A stretch of 64,000 nucleotides of DNA from assembly GCF_014805625.2 (NCBI RefSeq), contig NW_023998416.1, positions 13,828,273 to 13,892,272 on the forward strand, given 5' to 3'. Under the pieces are notes generated by a model. The model saw only the letters and a program-made list of their open reading frames with translations, made no database searches and was not told the DNA's origin. The stretch is from Glossina fuscipes (lineage: Eukaryota > Arthropoda > Insecta > Diptera > Glossinidae). Of this stretch, positions 51,960 to 64,000 are shown piece by piece. Position numbers and translations under genes: made by a program. The stretch's first letter is position 1. Each line of letters starts with the position of its first letter.

Positions 51960-54900
51960 ATGAATTAATACTCACTACTTGAACTTGCAAACACAGGCAC
52001 AAGCACACTATGCCAAACAACAACCAGAGCAGGCCTGTAAGATATTGTGATAAAAGTTCCCTTAAAAAAAAAAAAAAAAGGAAAAATAAATAAAAAAAAA
52101 AAACGTTGTTCCCCTTCTTTTGCTATTTGTTCGATACGTGCAGGCTTATTGTCTCCTTGAAATGAAATGGAAAGTTGTTTAGTTTTTATTATTATTCCTT
52201 TTTGGGTCGTCGTCTGTTTGCTTGCACCGAAAATTCGCCAAAAAAAAAAAAAAAAAAAAAAAAAAATACCAAAAAAAAGTCATTGTGCACGAATTTTAAT
52301 TGAAGCAATATCACCTTAAAGCGGAATGAAAAATCAGAAACGTGTATTTTCAGTGCAATAGCATCCTAAAGTTTCAGACAGCGTGGGTCGCTGTTGTTGT
52401 TTTTAAATACTGCTGACGGAATTTTTGCGCATATTATGAATTATTATTTTCCCTTTCATATATTATATCTGATTAATAATCAAGAAATTCAAGTTTCTGA
52501 TTGATGGCGCAAGTCACTCAGCACGAAGTTGATGTGCTAATAATTTCCCATATCGAATTAATAAGTGTATGGAGCTTTTGAAAAGAGAAGACCACACATA
52601 GCCATAAATAAAATCTTTTATCTTCATTGCTTTTTCAGTGGGATTCTGTTAAGCCTCATCTTCTGCTCCAAATTATATTCTAATTATGAAATATTATTTT
52701 CTTGACAAAAGAAACATTACAACATTCCAAGCAGTAGCACTAGCATTAGCAAGGAATTTGTTAATGGCCACCCACAGTCAGTAACTGTGCACAATGTCAA
52801 TTGTGTCAATTTTCATTTCCAATGTTTTCGTTCACTACGATGAGCTTTTGTCTTTGATCCGGCTTAATAGCATTGTTCGAGTTGATATGCTTACGTGAGT
52901 TTCAAGACTTCCCAGAGAGTAGCGGAAGCTAAATTAGGCGAATAAAACCGTCGCGAAACGATGTGAGATGAATTTCTGTTGGAAAAATTTAATACAACAC
53001 GAGTAGGCCCATCTGATTCTTAAGCAATTTTTCAGAAAAAATTCTCATCAAGAACAAAAGGGCAGCCAACGTGAGCCTCAGGGGCTGCTCCAGGCGTTCT
53101 TATCGTCAATGCTTGTCCAGGCTTTTTTCTTTTTTTAATTTTTCGCATAAATGAAGAATTTCACTGCCCGCTTAAATGTTATAATTCAATTTCGTATATT
53201 TATGGTGAAAATATCGACAAAATGAAATTCATCTTCTACTGACAACGCCTAGCAATGCAAATTAACTAAGGAAAATCCATCAACATATATGGCATGGATA
53301 GCTATCGGTCTAGTTGGACGATCTTCTAGTAGTAAAGCCCTAAATTGTCTATTCAATGGTAGTTTCAAGACTGATTGTCTTTTGCTTTTTTTTTTAATCG
53401 TGGTGCACAGACGACATCATGAATGCAGAAGATACTCATCCAACTTCTGCTCCACACCTCTTTGTAGCAGTGATGATTGCCGTTGCCAAACGGTTAACTG
53501 ACCACATTCGAAGCAAGTTAGCTGATAACTCTAACATATTTCGTTCTGATCTTTATTACACAATCTTGCTTGTAGTATTCTCAATTAATAATTTATAAGG
53601 GAGAAGTTAACAAAAAGCTAAAACTACACTCACTTACTAAAACAATATAAATAATATACACTACGTGTATGGCTGGCAAAATAAGTCCAGCGAGTTCCGT
53701 CCTTAGAATATTTAATACTTTTGAGATCTTCCTAAGATTCGTTTGCGTGTATATTTAAATTGTGTAGCATGCACTCTAAGAGATATACTATAAATGAAAT
53801 ATCCGGAAGTCGACTTTAGAACCAGTTCAATTCTCGGAATCATGCATACATATTGATTGAAATCGAGAGAGTTTCGTCAATGATTAACAAATCATAACAT
53901 TTCTTGAAATAAAACATCTATTTTTACGTTTCAATTTTTACAATCAACTGTTGTTGTTTACTAATATTTTTATTAAGTATATTTTGGGACTTGGCTTCTT
54001 CTTTGTTACACAACGCTATAACCTCCCTTCACATTATGCAAAAACTAGCTGTCCCTCATCTAGTAATTGTGTGTATGCTAACGCTAGGTTTTTCCAGTGT
54101 GGTCAACTAGCTTGGGATAAAATGATATAATGTAAACGTAATACAAACAGTAAGTGCCAAGACAGTTCCACGTGATCGAACGAGAATAAATTATTTTAAC
54201 GTATGACTTTTAACATTTCTCATGATTTCATTCTTATAATTTTCATGTAATTTCTCAGCAATAAAAGCCCAGTAGTTCATGAAAGATTCGTTGGGTGTGT
54301 GTGTGCAGCCTTTGTACAGATGTAAACAGTTCAGATGGCGGAGGAGAATTTCCAACAACAATCGCATGGAAACATTCGCAAACAAGAACAGAATTAATAT
54401 TCCGAGCGAATGAGTGTACCGTTCCCAACAGAATGGTTTGGCAGATGAATAAAACATTTGATGAGACGACGCAATGGATGTTATTTCACGCAAACCTATT
54501 ATTAAGAAGCCAACATATATAAAAATACAAGAAAGATAGTATTACCAGAATATAAATTTTAAAATAAATAAAACATAAGTGAAAAACGTTGCCATATCGA
54601 AGAATTTAAAAGAGTATATATATACAAGACACTCTCTGCCACAATTGCTGTAACTGTAATTATACGGCACACACTGCTAGTGGAATAGAACACGTTGAAT
54701 TTGTCAGGATGCATGTGACAGCCATAAGAGCTTAGGATAGATCCATCTTATAATAAATGTATATATTTAGAATCGCTTTCTGAAAAGATTGAAGCATATC
54801 AGTCCCTCTAATGTCTCGCCCCCTTTCAATGTATAACCATGTCTGCAAGCTTTCTTGGTTTAATATTTTTTCAGATTCCTCAGAAAAAACGTGTTCTTTG

Positions 54901-55224
54901 TATGTCTAGTTAATAAGACTTATTACTTAGTTTTCGCGTCATAAAATATTGCAAATTACACCGTTTCCCTATAAAAGGGTTTACTTTTCATAAGAACGAT
55001 TATGTAAGAGAGAGTTCGAAACATTCTCTCATCGAATTAAAATTTGTCACATTAATGAAATATGCTATTGCTCAACGATTTGTGTTGTGGCATCTTGAAA
55101 ATTGGAATTTCGAGTGGCAGTTAAAACGGTCACATCCAATCCATTTTTAATGAAGATCGTCCCTTGATCAAAACACGTGAGTGTACTAAACTTTCATCAA
55201 AATACCTCAACGAGTAAGATAATT

Positions 55225-56000
55225 ATATTCGGCCGTAACTGAATCTTTTACACCCACCGCCCTTATCCTAAAAAATACTAGAAACAAAGAGTTAAATTTT
55301 CATAATATCGGTTAAAAGAGGATCATTTTTCCTATCTTTTGAAAACAAAGTTCAAATTTTTAATCGTATATCTATTGCACTTCATGAGAAACTAGCGAAA
55401 ACTAGAGAAAGAAAAGGCGTGAACAGTTCTTGCTGCATAGTCCTGTGGGCATGTTCTTTGACAAGTTTGGGTTATTTTTGAATCCTTTTGCAAGTGTGTA
55501 GGCGATATCTTCATTTTTGTGAGCGGGAGAATAATGACCATGATGTGCAGATACTACATAGTTGGAGAGACGGACATTTAAACGGACAGGCAGAAGGACG
55601 TTCTTAAGTGCATTCCGAATTTGAAACTGTCCAAGAATTTCTATACGTAATGGGCTTGGTCTTTAAAATTTGCTTCTCTCTATTTTTGGTCACGTACTAG
55701 GCCATCGCTCGTAGAATATGTTTTCAAATTATTGTAGGTTTACCTGCTGTCGTTTATAAGTAGTGAGAGCATTCCTTTATAAAAAACATAGGTGCTCTCA
55801 GATTGCGTGGAGCTGGACTACAACCGACGTGGGAGAACTTTCAACATTTACTGCGCAGCTTTATGTTAAAGGTCAGAAGAATGTTAACAAAAAATATTCC
55901 ATAGAGCAGACAGATAGACATACTTAAATTGATTCAGAAATCGATGCTGATTATGAATATATGCACTTTGTGCAGTCTCTCAAGCTTTTTTCATGTCGTC
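55225..56000 (+). repeat. Dispersed repeat family A, copy 2 (with insertions)
   Basis: Begins AATTATATTCGGCCGTAACT then GAATCTTTTACACCCACCGCC. The later blocks AAGTGCATTCCGAATTTGAA, CAAGAATTTCTATACG, GTAGAATATGTTTTCAAAT and ATCGATGCTGATTATGAATA match copy 1 at 41825 in order. The spacing is larger, so one copy gained or the other lost sequence. Two copies in the same intron and orientation. Confidence 0.7.
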
Positions 56001-58731
56001 ATTCTTCGATGATCAATATAAATATTGCGAGGTGGGAAGACAACACAGACAGGTAGGTAAGCAGGCAAGGTTAGATCGCTGGAATAAAATTACTTTTCTC
56101 TCAAGTCATTCTGGGTGCTTAATATACCCTGTACACTGTTACAAGGAGTAACGGGATATTGAAAATCCCTTTCTCTTTCGGGCAGATTACATACGCCTTC
56201 CAAAAAACTCAACTCACATCGTACCTCTGATATTAAACCAAAATAGAAGAAAGACGACACAATTAAGATATAAACACGTGTCTGAAACATTTTATGCTTT
56301 ACAAGCGAAAACTGAAATGCGTCAAACGAACGACACGTCTTACGCCTCTAATCTTAATATCAGCCGTAAATTGCTAAAAACTTCTAAAGCCTTATGCTCA
56401 TCGTTGGACATATGAATCGATCCCTCGGGGTTATGTATGAATGTATACTAATTTTGCAATGGCTTATGTAAACAGCAATTTGCCATACGAAAAAAAAAAT
56501 AATATTTTTAACCATAAATGATTAAATTATTAATGTTTTTAGTAAAAATTTGTGAAAAATGTTTACGTAAAAGCCGGTCATAAGTTAAACGCTGACGATG
56601 ACAACGGGCAAATTAAAAAAAGAAAAAAAAAAAATTGTGAATTTATGATAGCGCTTAAGCTACACTGAGAAAATAATAAAGCATAAGAGAAGCGGTAATA
56701 AAATTTTTGGCATTCCGTTGGATATTGCAGACAAGAAAACATAAAAATTGTTGTTATTATAATAACAAGATGCTGTCAATTTCATTGTATCGGTTTGTCA
56801 TGATGCCCTTGTGTGTCAAATCAATCATTAAATGTCAACGCTTTAGGACATGTTTTCTGTTGCTTTTATTGTTTTATTGCTGTTGTTATTTTTCTTGTTA
56901 AACAGTAATTTATCATAAAGCGAAAAATATGGAGAAAAAAAAAACAATAGGTTAAGAGAGAAAAGCAAAAACATTTATTTAACAAACTGCGATCGCTGTT
57001 AGCAATGTAATGGGGCAGAAAATTTCCGATTATATAAAACATCAGCCGAACAAAAAAGTAAAAAAAAAAAAAAAAAAAAAAAATGATAAATAAATAAATA
57101 TAAAGGAGAAAAACAGCTGAAAAGTGTTTGTGTATACATTTCAGTGGAAAAAGCAACTGCACGACTGTAGAAAATTTACACAGAAAGGAAAAAACGAAAA
57201 CAGTACACACTTTCGTTTTCAATATAAATGAATGTACGTCCGCTTGTTTGTCCGTCCATCCATACAAATAAAACAACCAAAAAAATAAAAAAACATACTG
57301 TATAATAACAGAAGACTTCAATCATTGACAACAATCAATGAAGTAGGCTTGTACTTCAAATAATACGCTGCGATGATGATGACGATAATAATAGTGTCGC
57401 TAAAAGCCAACGAACCTTGAATGCCACAGAAAACGGTTTGTTGGTTTTTTTTTTCTTTCTTGCCTTTTAACGTACGACATAAACAAAGAGAAACTATCAA
57501 AGTTGTCTTGAGCGTTACAAACTCTCGAAAACGAATCTTTACTGTAATCTTTATTTATGTCCACCAACAAAAAGAAGTGATATATAGAATATTGGATTTG
57601 CACCCTCTATCGTCTCTATCCCTATCGTATATATAAGAGATCCTATGAGGCAGCCATATATTTTCGATCGGCGTCAGGTTCTATGACTAGTAAAATATCA
57701 AGAACGAACGGAACGAACTTTTGTTATCGTTACTTCTAACACTAACCGGCTAACAACTAAAGACAGGAAAGTTAGAGGTATAAACTACCTAAATGAACGC
57801 TTTTTATTTGAATCATAAAGTATGGCCAAAAGTCAATCTTCTCAGCTTTCTAAAGGAAATGAGCTTCAGAAATACCAAGACATATATTTATTATCCCATT
57901 AATTAAATTTGTTTTTGGCTCCTCATCTGTTACGCTCAGGCAGAGAAAACCAATTTGGAAAGCCCTAGAATAGTTTGACTCTCTATACTTAGCAAAATCA
58001 ATTCACCCTCAGCCAGTAGTGATTGAAGTTGCAATCACAATCTCCTGGGAAAAGCGGATTATTTAGCATTGCTTACTTCAGATATTCATTTCTTAGTTTA
58101 GTTAATTGACTGAATTGAAGATCCTTTTGTTCCGAAATACCTCTTAGGGGTGGTTGGAGGAATACCTTAGATGCACAAGTACATCGTGTTTGTTATTTTA
58201 CGTGGTTTGCACAGTCATGCACATATTCTTAAAACAAGATCTCTTTTTTTATTGAACAACTGTTCAACTGTTCATGTTTCATTGCTCGTAGGTTTAGTAG
58301 GCCTCTCTTGGCCAAATTATACGATATTTTTACGTTATTTTAGCCATAGTTAAATGAATTTGTTCTTTAAAGGAAAATACCCTATAACTAGTAGATGTAG
58401 TGATAAGCGGGGGCAAGGAGCCTTCACTTCAGTTTATCTAGTAAAATACCACTGATTCGTTGATTATCGATAAGACTTTCTTTCACATGCAACCCTTTTT
58501 TTTCACGTTTACTATAGAAACTGTAACAATTTGAAGTGCTGTATAGATTAATAAAAAAAAAAAAAAAAACGCTGATTACACAGCAAACACAGAAATAAAT
58601 AGAAATGCCAACACTAACGACAACTTAAAAGCGTTTTAAGATGACGATCGATGTTTGTCATAAAATGAACAGCTAACGATAAACAAACTAAACAACAAAA
58701 ACTACCGCATGCATTATTAGCTACACTACAC

Positions 58732-58774
58732 TATATACATATATATATATAAATCCATATATATATATATATAA
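58732..58774. repeat. Two (AT)n runs flanking AAATCC, able to fold back
   Basis: ACATATATATATATATAAAT is separated by CC from ATATATATATATATATA. The two runs could form a long AT hairpin. Confidence 0.8.
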
Positions 58775-59185
58775 GAAACGTAAAAATACTTTGTGCTGTC
58801 AATGTGACATTTAGTGAAAGTTTAAACTTGATGCAGATTTATGCGACTGAACAGAAAAAATTAAAGATAAAAAAATTAAAATAAAAATATGTACGTTTCT
58901 ATAGTACATAGGTACATCTCTTTCTTATTGCCTGAGCTGTCACTGAGCTGGTGATTATGCATAATGATGATGACTTATTTAATGCTTTCGTCCCCTCGTT
59001 TGTTTTCTGCTTACTTTTGGGGATCATTTTGTTTTTAAGAAAGTGCAGATATTTATTAAATTACAAAAGTGTGTTAAAAAATATATTAATCGCTCCATAA
59101 TTTATATATGATGAACGGGTTTTATGGCTTACCAAAAACAAGCTTAAGCCAATTTGCTCTTGGCTGTGTGTGTTTATGTGAATTT

Positions 59186-59222
59186 GCTTACCTGTAAAGA
59201 AAAGGGAAACAATTGTGTAAAC
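59186..59222 (-). promoter_or_regulatory. osp: Candidate recursive (ratchet, zero-length exon) splice site in outspread intron
   Basis: On the sense (minus) strand the sequence reads TTGTTTCCCTTTTCTTTACAG, immediately followed by GTAAGCAAATTC. A near-ideal polypyrimidine tract and 3' splice site (junction between 59192 and 59191) thus abut a near-ideal 5' splice site with no exon between. This fits the published ratchet-site pattern, a pyrimidine tract with NCAG|GTAAGT. Splicing to the site regenerates a donor, so a long intron is removed in steps. It lies 19 kb upstream of the PH-domain exon, in an intron of at least 24 kb. It could instead be the 3' end of an ordinary exon, but the bases upstream of the junction are plainly a pyrimidine tract rather than coding sequence. 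Confidence 0.7.
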
Positions 59223-59712
59223 AATATATTCATCACAGGTCAATTCATTCATCAACAGATTATAGTTCAAGGTCCAAAAGTAATCTTAAGTGAAGGAGTA
59301 CAACAGTTGAGAAACTAACCTTAAGCACTCTTGTTTAGTCGTCTAATAATTCTCGTTTCAATATTTTTTAAAACAAAGAATGAGGGATTTGACTACAAAT
59401 GTCGGACGAAGGGCCATTGCCACAATATATGCATATATTGTGGGCGCCATTGGGAATTTCATTTACAAGTGGAACTAAGTCCGGAGGTCCTCCATATAAG
59501 TTACTTTCATGACACCACACTTTACTGACATCATGCGATATAAGCTTAAATTAGACGCAAGAGATAATACCTGAACCTTGATATCATTTATATAAGCACG
59601 AAACAGTTTTATATATATAGAAAAAAAGACATTTATTATAGGCCGATAGCCTGTGTTGCTAGTGCTCAATGTCTCCTTTTTAGTCTAAGAATTCAATTCA
59701 TTAGTCTAAAAT

Positions 59713-59738
59713 TAAAATAATAATAATAATAATAATAT
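59713..59738. repeat. (AAT)n microsatellite
   Basis: AAAATAATAATAATAATAAT followed by AATAT; seven units. Confidence 0.95.
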
Positions 59739-60039
59739 ATGACAATATGTTCGAAGTATTGCCCTACGCCACCTACGCATTCTTTCCGCCGTGGACACCA
59801 CACAACTGTCTCTTGAGTTAAATCATCAAGCCATTTTCCTAATTGTCGGTCGCCAAAGTGAGATTCTATGAGATTCTATCGGACGACGACTAGAAAAAAG
59901 GTTCGCAGACGCTATAAGATATGCATATTTTTGTTCAACATCCAATGATTGAAAGCTCTTGCACGCATGTTGTTGTTGAGATTGACCCAAATCGATCGAC
60001 AGACATGTTTTTAAAACTGAAAAAAAATTCAAATTTTTG

Positions 60040-60380
60040 CTATTTACTGAGAATCAGTAAACAGATACAACGAGGGCGGTTTCGCAGCAACTGTACAAAC
60101 GCGGAAAAAGCCACTCACACCTAATCAATATTATTGAATATTGAAAATTCATTGTTTTATTAAAACGTTTGACACACTTAGGAGAGAAGCTTCACAGGCC
60201 CTACAACATCTACATATTATTGATCGACATCAAACGGTGATTCAGTCGCTGCCGAATACTTCTTCGTTTCTTACCTTCTCTTATGCAACACAATTTGTGC
60301 CTAATGTTTGTAAATGAATTTTTCCTATCTTCAAACTCGATCTAAGTTTAGCATTTTACAATTTTCTTAATTTGGAAAGA
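60040..60380 (+). repeat. Dispersed repeat family B, copy 2
   Basis: Contains GAGGGCGGTTTCGCAGCAAC, TGTACAAACGCGGAAAAAG, TCACACCTAATCAATATTAT, TTATTAAAACGTTTG, ACATCTACATATTATTGATC and GCTGCCGAATA, matching the copy at 49060. Divergence is moderate, so the family is old. Confidence 0.6.
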
Positions 60381-63300
60381 ATGATTAAAGAGCCGAAAAA
60401 GAAAGAATATCCAGAAAAGAGCAAAACTCTTGAAGTCACTGAAATCGTTGTGTCATTCTATTGAATATTAAAAATTGTGACAGTCAGGCAAACTGAATGC
60501 TCAAGATTCACGATAACACGATTTATCTTTTTCTTTTCACTGTTTTTTAATCTAAAAGTAGAACAGAAAACCATAAATGTCCTGAAATCACTTACTTATA
60601 TACAATATAAGAGAGCTCCAATACCAATTGAATGATAAAGAAAACGAAAAAAGAAAAACTTCTGATTCCTTTTAAGGTCCGCGCGCTTAAAAGTTGTAGT
60701 GGAAACAGTGGTATGTTTCATTCGTAGCTTTTTCTAAAAAAGGGGATTAAAAAACTTACAAAATTCAATATTAAACGACTCGATGATGATGAATGAAAAC
60801 AATCTATGAATGGCATCGGTTTTATGAATGAATGAATGAATCAGACAAGTTTTTCTTTTATTTATTTGTTTATTTATAATATACTTTGTCCGGTTTACTT
60901 AAATATTCTAGACAGTCTCCGCTATTTGTGGATGTGGAAAATTAGTTGGAAACGACAAACACCTATGGATTTTCTAATTAGAAAAGTGTGGCTTAATATG
61001 AGAGAATTGCTATATATAAATAAATAAATCAAATATAAATAAAATGTAATGCGGATTTATATTACGTTAAATGAATAATAAATGAATCCCCACACAAGCA
61101 AGAAGAACAAAAGAAACATAATAGTAATAGGTGAACGCTCATCGTCTTTTAAGGGTTTATTAGGTTAATGCGTAACTAGTACTACATCTTATTGGATAAT
61201 CCGGTCTTTATATAGTATCTTTGAGTTCTTTACAAGGAGTAAAACGTTTTGAAGCTATCAAGCATGTGCTCCCGAATACTGCAAACCATGCGAATTATTA
61301 ACAACAATGATAAAATAGAATATCTATGCAGGCATGCTCTAATTCCGAAGAGGTCTACTTATAAAATAAAGAGAACAAGAAATATTTCCTTTAAATGTAG
61401 CGCATAATAATATTTTGAAGATAATCATGAGAACACAAATAAACTGTCATTAAAGAGATAATGATGCAAGAAGAGACAAAGCATAAGATTTGATGATATT
61501 TTAATATAAACAAGTCAGTAAGTATATAAGCAGTTTATTGTGGAGCAAAAGGTCAAAGCAGATACCACGCCCAAGTCAAACATCAATGCTGTCCACGATG
61601 GCGAAATTTCCCAGAGCAGTGTAAGAGCAGAAGTCGAAACGGAATCTAAGCTGCAAAACAACTACGCAATTAGTATCTTCTTTCTTTTTTTTTTTTTTTT
61701 GTTTGTTAAACACAATGCATAACACGGGAACAAATAAAATAAATATTGCGATGGAAATCTTGGGTGTGTGAAAGTATTTCCAAACGCTTTGACATACTTG
61801 TGATTTCTAAATTGACGAACTTTTCTTATTGCATTTCCCGAGAGTACATTTAAAGGAAACGCCATTTCTCCTTTATTTTCAAATACATTTTTGCTTATTT
61901 AAAACAGACCTCTGTCTTTTTTCCATGAAATCAAAATGAAGAAGGTGATAACATTTTATTTTTACATTCATCAGAACGCAGCTCCAAAAACTCCATAAAT
62001 AAAATACATTCTTGATTAGCATCAAAAAAGTTGAAACGATTTAAAGATGCCTGTCTGTCCTGTGTGTATTTCAAACAAACTCTTGCAGAGTTATTTCGAA
62101 TTAATTGCGTGCAATGGGCAAAATCGGCTAAAGGACGTCGCTACAATCCGTTATAATATGTATCTCTGTTTCTTGGACTTTTTGGTCTTCGCTCATAACC
62201 TAAAGCAAACTCACGATAAAAATTCCTATGTATATCCGATAAAAATGGGAGAGACCAACGATGCCCATTCAATGTTGTGTTCAATGTTGGCTATTATAGA
62301 GTATGGAAAGTAAATAGCAGAAAGTAGAGGCTACATGGTGCGAACATCCCAGGTCCGGAAGCAAAACGATTAATGAAGAATATATTTGAGGGAAAGAGGA
62401 TTAAGTTGTATTATTAATACGGTGCAATTATTATCGTAACGGACTTACTGCATTTTACCAATACTTGAAATCATAAAATCCCGACGTGAAATTTCACATC
62501 AATTGGATTTGCTTCATTGTTTTAATATAGTTTTTTTTTTTTTTTTTTTTGGTTTAGCCAAACACGAGGTGTAAAAAACACTTTGGTTACGATTGTGGGT
62601 GTTAAGAGTACAAACAAGCCGATTTATAAAGATACGTATATTATATCAAAAGAAAAAGCAGAGCGAAAATTTTCCAATAAATCTTGGAACGACCTCAGGC
62701 ATTCAAACACACACAATAATCTTTCACAATAAACAAGAAACCAGAATAACAGAAAACAAAAAGCAAAAAAAAAGACAACTAAACCAATTTTCATTGATTT
62801 TCAAAGACGATGCCAAAACAATACCAAATTAAGAAGACGCCGTCATACCGCAATACAAACGAACGCATGTATTCATGTAGGCCTATCTGCATTGAAGTAG
62901 AGCTCAACCTTTTTTTTCGGATCTTTTCCTCTCGAGCAGCAACCGAACGACATTGACGATAAATTAAAACAAAGTGCCCACAAAATGTTCTACTTAAATG
63001 AAAAAGAAATAAACAGGAAAGAAAGAACGAAGCGAAGCGGGTCTTGACTTAAACAAAAGTCTAATAATAACAGAGAACAGAAAAAAAAGTAAAACAAACA
63101 AAACAACTTCAACTACAACTACAACAACTAAAACAAGTTGCGTTAAATTAAAGTTCAAATTCTTTTTTGTTATTATTAAACTATGTACGTATATACACAA
63201 TTGCATATATAGGTGGTATATGTGTGTTGTACATCTTTACGTAGTATCATAAAATTTTCATCAAACGATCATCAAAATAAAAATAAATTTCAATATTGTA

Positions 63301-63471
63301 CCATTTAACGGTGTAGTTGTTGTTTTTTTCTCTTTACTATCGTGTACTCGCACAGCTTTTGTTGCCGTTATAAAAAGTTTTCACTGGCATTAAGCCAAAA
63401 AAAGAACAAACAACTAAGACAACAAGCAGTCATTGTACGCGATCAGAAAGCAAACGCAACCAAACATCTAC

Positions 63472-63537
63472 TCAGTCAGTCAGTCAGTCAGTCATTCAGT
63501 TAGTCAGCCAGCCAGTCAGTCAGTCAGTCAGCCAGTC
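63472..63537. repeat. (CAGT)n imperfect tetranucleotide array
   Basis: About 65 nt of TCAGTCAG units with CATT, TTAG and CCAG variants. Each unit contains TCAGT, the insect initiator core, but no promoter context was established. Confidence 0.9.
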
Positions 63538-63734
63538 AATCGAGAATACCGTAATAATAAAAATAAGAACAAAAGAATATAGAGAAGCTTTCGTTTCTAT
63601 TGCCAGACCCATTGTGCCGTGGTCCGCTTGGTTGCTTCTTATTATTCGGTTACACATCAACGAAAACGCTGCCACAACAGTTGTCACAATATACCGCTAA
63701 AATGTTTGCAATACTAAATCCCATATGCCCAAAT

Positions 63735-63827
63735 ATATATATATATATATATATACATCTATGCATGTATGCACGATGTATGTATGTACTTGTGTGTATG
63801 TGTGTGTGTATGTATGTGTGTATGCGT
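63735..63827. repeat. (TA)n followed by TATG/TGTG compound microsatellite
   Basis: A TATATATA run of about 20 nt, then CATGTATG and TGTGTGTATG units. It inflates a 105-codon chance open frame over 63600-63917. Confidence 0.9.
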
Positions 63828-63860
63828 GATAAGTGTATGTCGTTTTATAAAGAATTCTTA

Positions 63861-63890
63861 GCCTGTCGCAGGCTTGGTTTTCAAACCAAG
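63861..63890. other. Tandem short hairpins
   Basis: GCCTG-TCG-CAGGC is immediately followed by CTTGGTTT-TC-AAACCAAG: two perfect adjacent stems of 5 and 8 bp. On the plus strand the second ends in CCAAG|GTAAAT, a donor-like sequence. Function unknown. Confidence 0.5.
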
Positions 63891-64000
63891 GTAAATTTAT
63901 TGTATAATTTCTTTTAGTTCTTTCTCGTAACTTTCCTTAATTCGCTAACGGTTGCCATTAATCCCTTCAACGGCATACGATTCAGTAAGTGACATAAAAA

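Larger units (their letters stand above)
40078..64000 (-). other. osp: outspread upstream intron (partial, at least 24 kb)
   Basis: Sequence upstream of the CTATTTCAG acceptor at 40078, reaching the right window edge. It holds the most complete mariner relic, two pairs of dispersed repeats, a plus-strand TATA promoter candidate and the recursive splice site at 59191/59192. No upstream outspread coding exon with proper splice sites was found. In the stretches 40100-41800, 44100-46200, 47100-48900, 50000-51100, 52000-55200, 56150-59100 and 60400-63400 I see only AT-rich sequence, homopolymers and short chance open frames. Confidence 0.65.

Noticed and set aside
59380..59460. Zinc-knuckle-like CRTKGHCHNICIYC on the plus strand
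   Set aside because: Cysteine/histidine spacing does not fit CX2CX4HX4C and no gag context surrounds it.
62047..62313. 88-codon frame with CPVC and regular composition
   Set aside because: No recognised family, no splice or promoter signals; probably chance or an unrecognisable relic.
63365..63400. TATAAAAAG next to a TCAGT-rich array as a promoter
   Set aside because: No initiator at the proper distance; the TCAGT words belong to a microsatellite.
63600..63917. 105-codon plus-strand open frame
   Set aside because: Over a third of it is microsatellite translation (Ile-Tyr, Cys-Met-Tyr-Val).

Overview
The window is AT-rich, almost entirely non-coding animal DNA. It carries long poly-A/T runs, many microsatellites, decayed mariner transposons and other dispersed repeats. 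Two small exons with canonical GT-AG splice sites identify the host gene. Read on the minus strand, they encode consecutive pieces of a PH domain: [13 protein letters not shown]...NPLYRTK, then [16 protein letters not shown]...SVDEH. This is the N-terminal PH domain of the p116Rip/MPRIP family, whose fly member is outspread (osp). The organism is therefore most likely a higher fly. The repeat load and large introns suggest a tephritid-like genome, but I cannot prove the species.

Layout, read right to left in the sense of the gene: 64000-40078 is part of an upstream intron; 40077-39997 is an 81-nt exon; 39996-1834 is a 38-kb intron; 1833-1768 is a 66-nt exon; 1767-1 is the start of the next intron. 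So 147 nt of recognisable coding sequence sit in 64 kb. Both exons are whole-codon, and their boundaries keep the PH-domain frame.

The main regulatory feature is at 59191/59192. There a strong polypyrimidine tract and 3' splice site abut a 5' splice site on the sense strand (TTTACAG|GTAAGC). This is the arrangement of a recursive (ratchet) splice site, and Drosophila outspread is one of the genes in which such sites were shown experimentally. Weaker candidates lie at about 18694 and 20321 in the 38-kb intron.

The introns hold at least four mariner relics (12180-12400, 15470-15855, 17990-18275, 42746-43723), all inactivated. At least three other repeat families occur in two copies each (about 2390/30020, 41825/55225, 49060/60040). 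A membrane-protein-like fragment occurs twice (8209 and 26564). Two items on the plus strand deserve attention: a 42-nt exon-like segment at 27115 with a GC-type donor, and a TATA-box promoter with a short leader exon at 46284-46380. Either could belong to a gene nested in outspread. In Drosophila the Adh gene lies inside outspread; I see no Adh coding sequence here. The rest is intron sequence in which I recognise nothing. Most short open frames appear to be chance.
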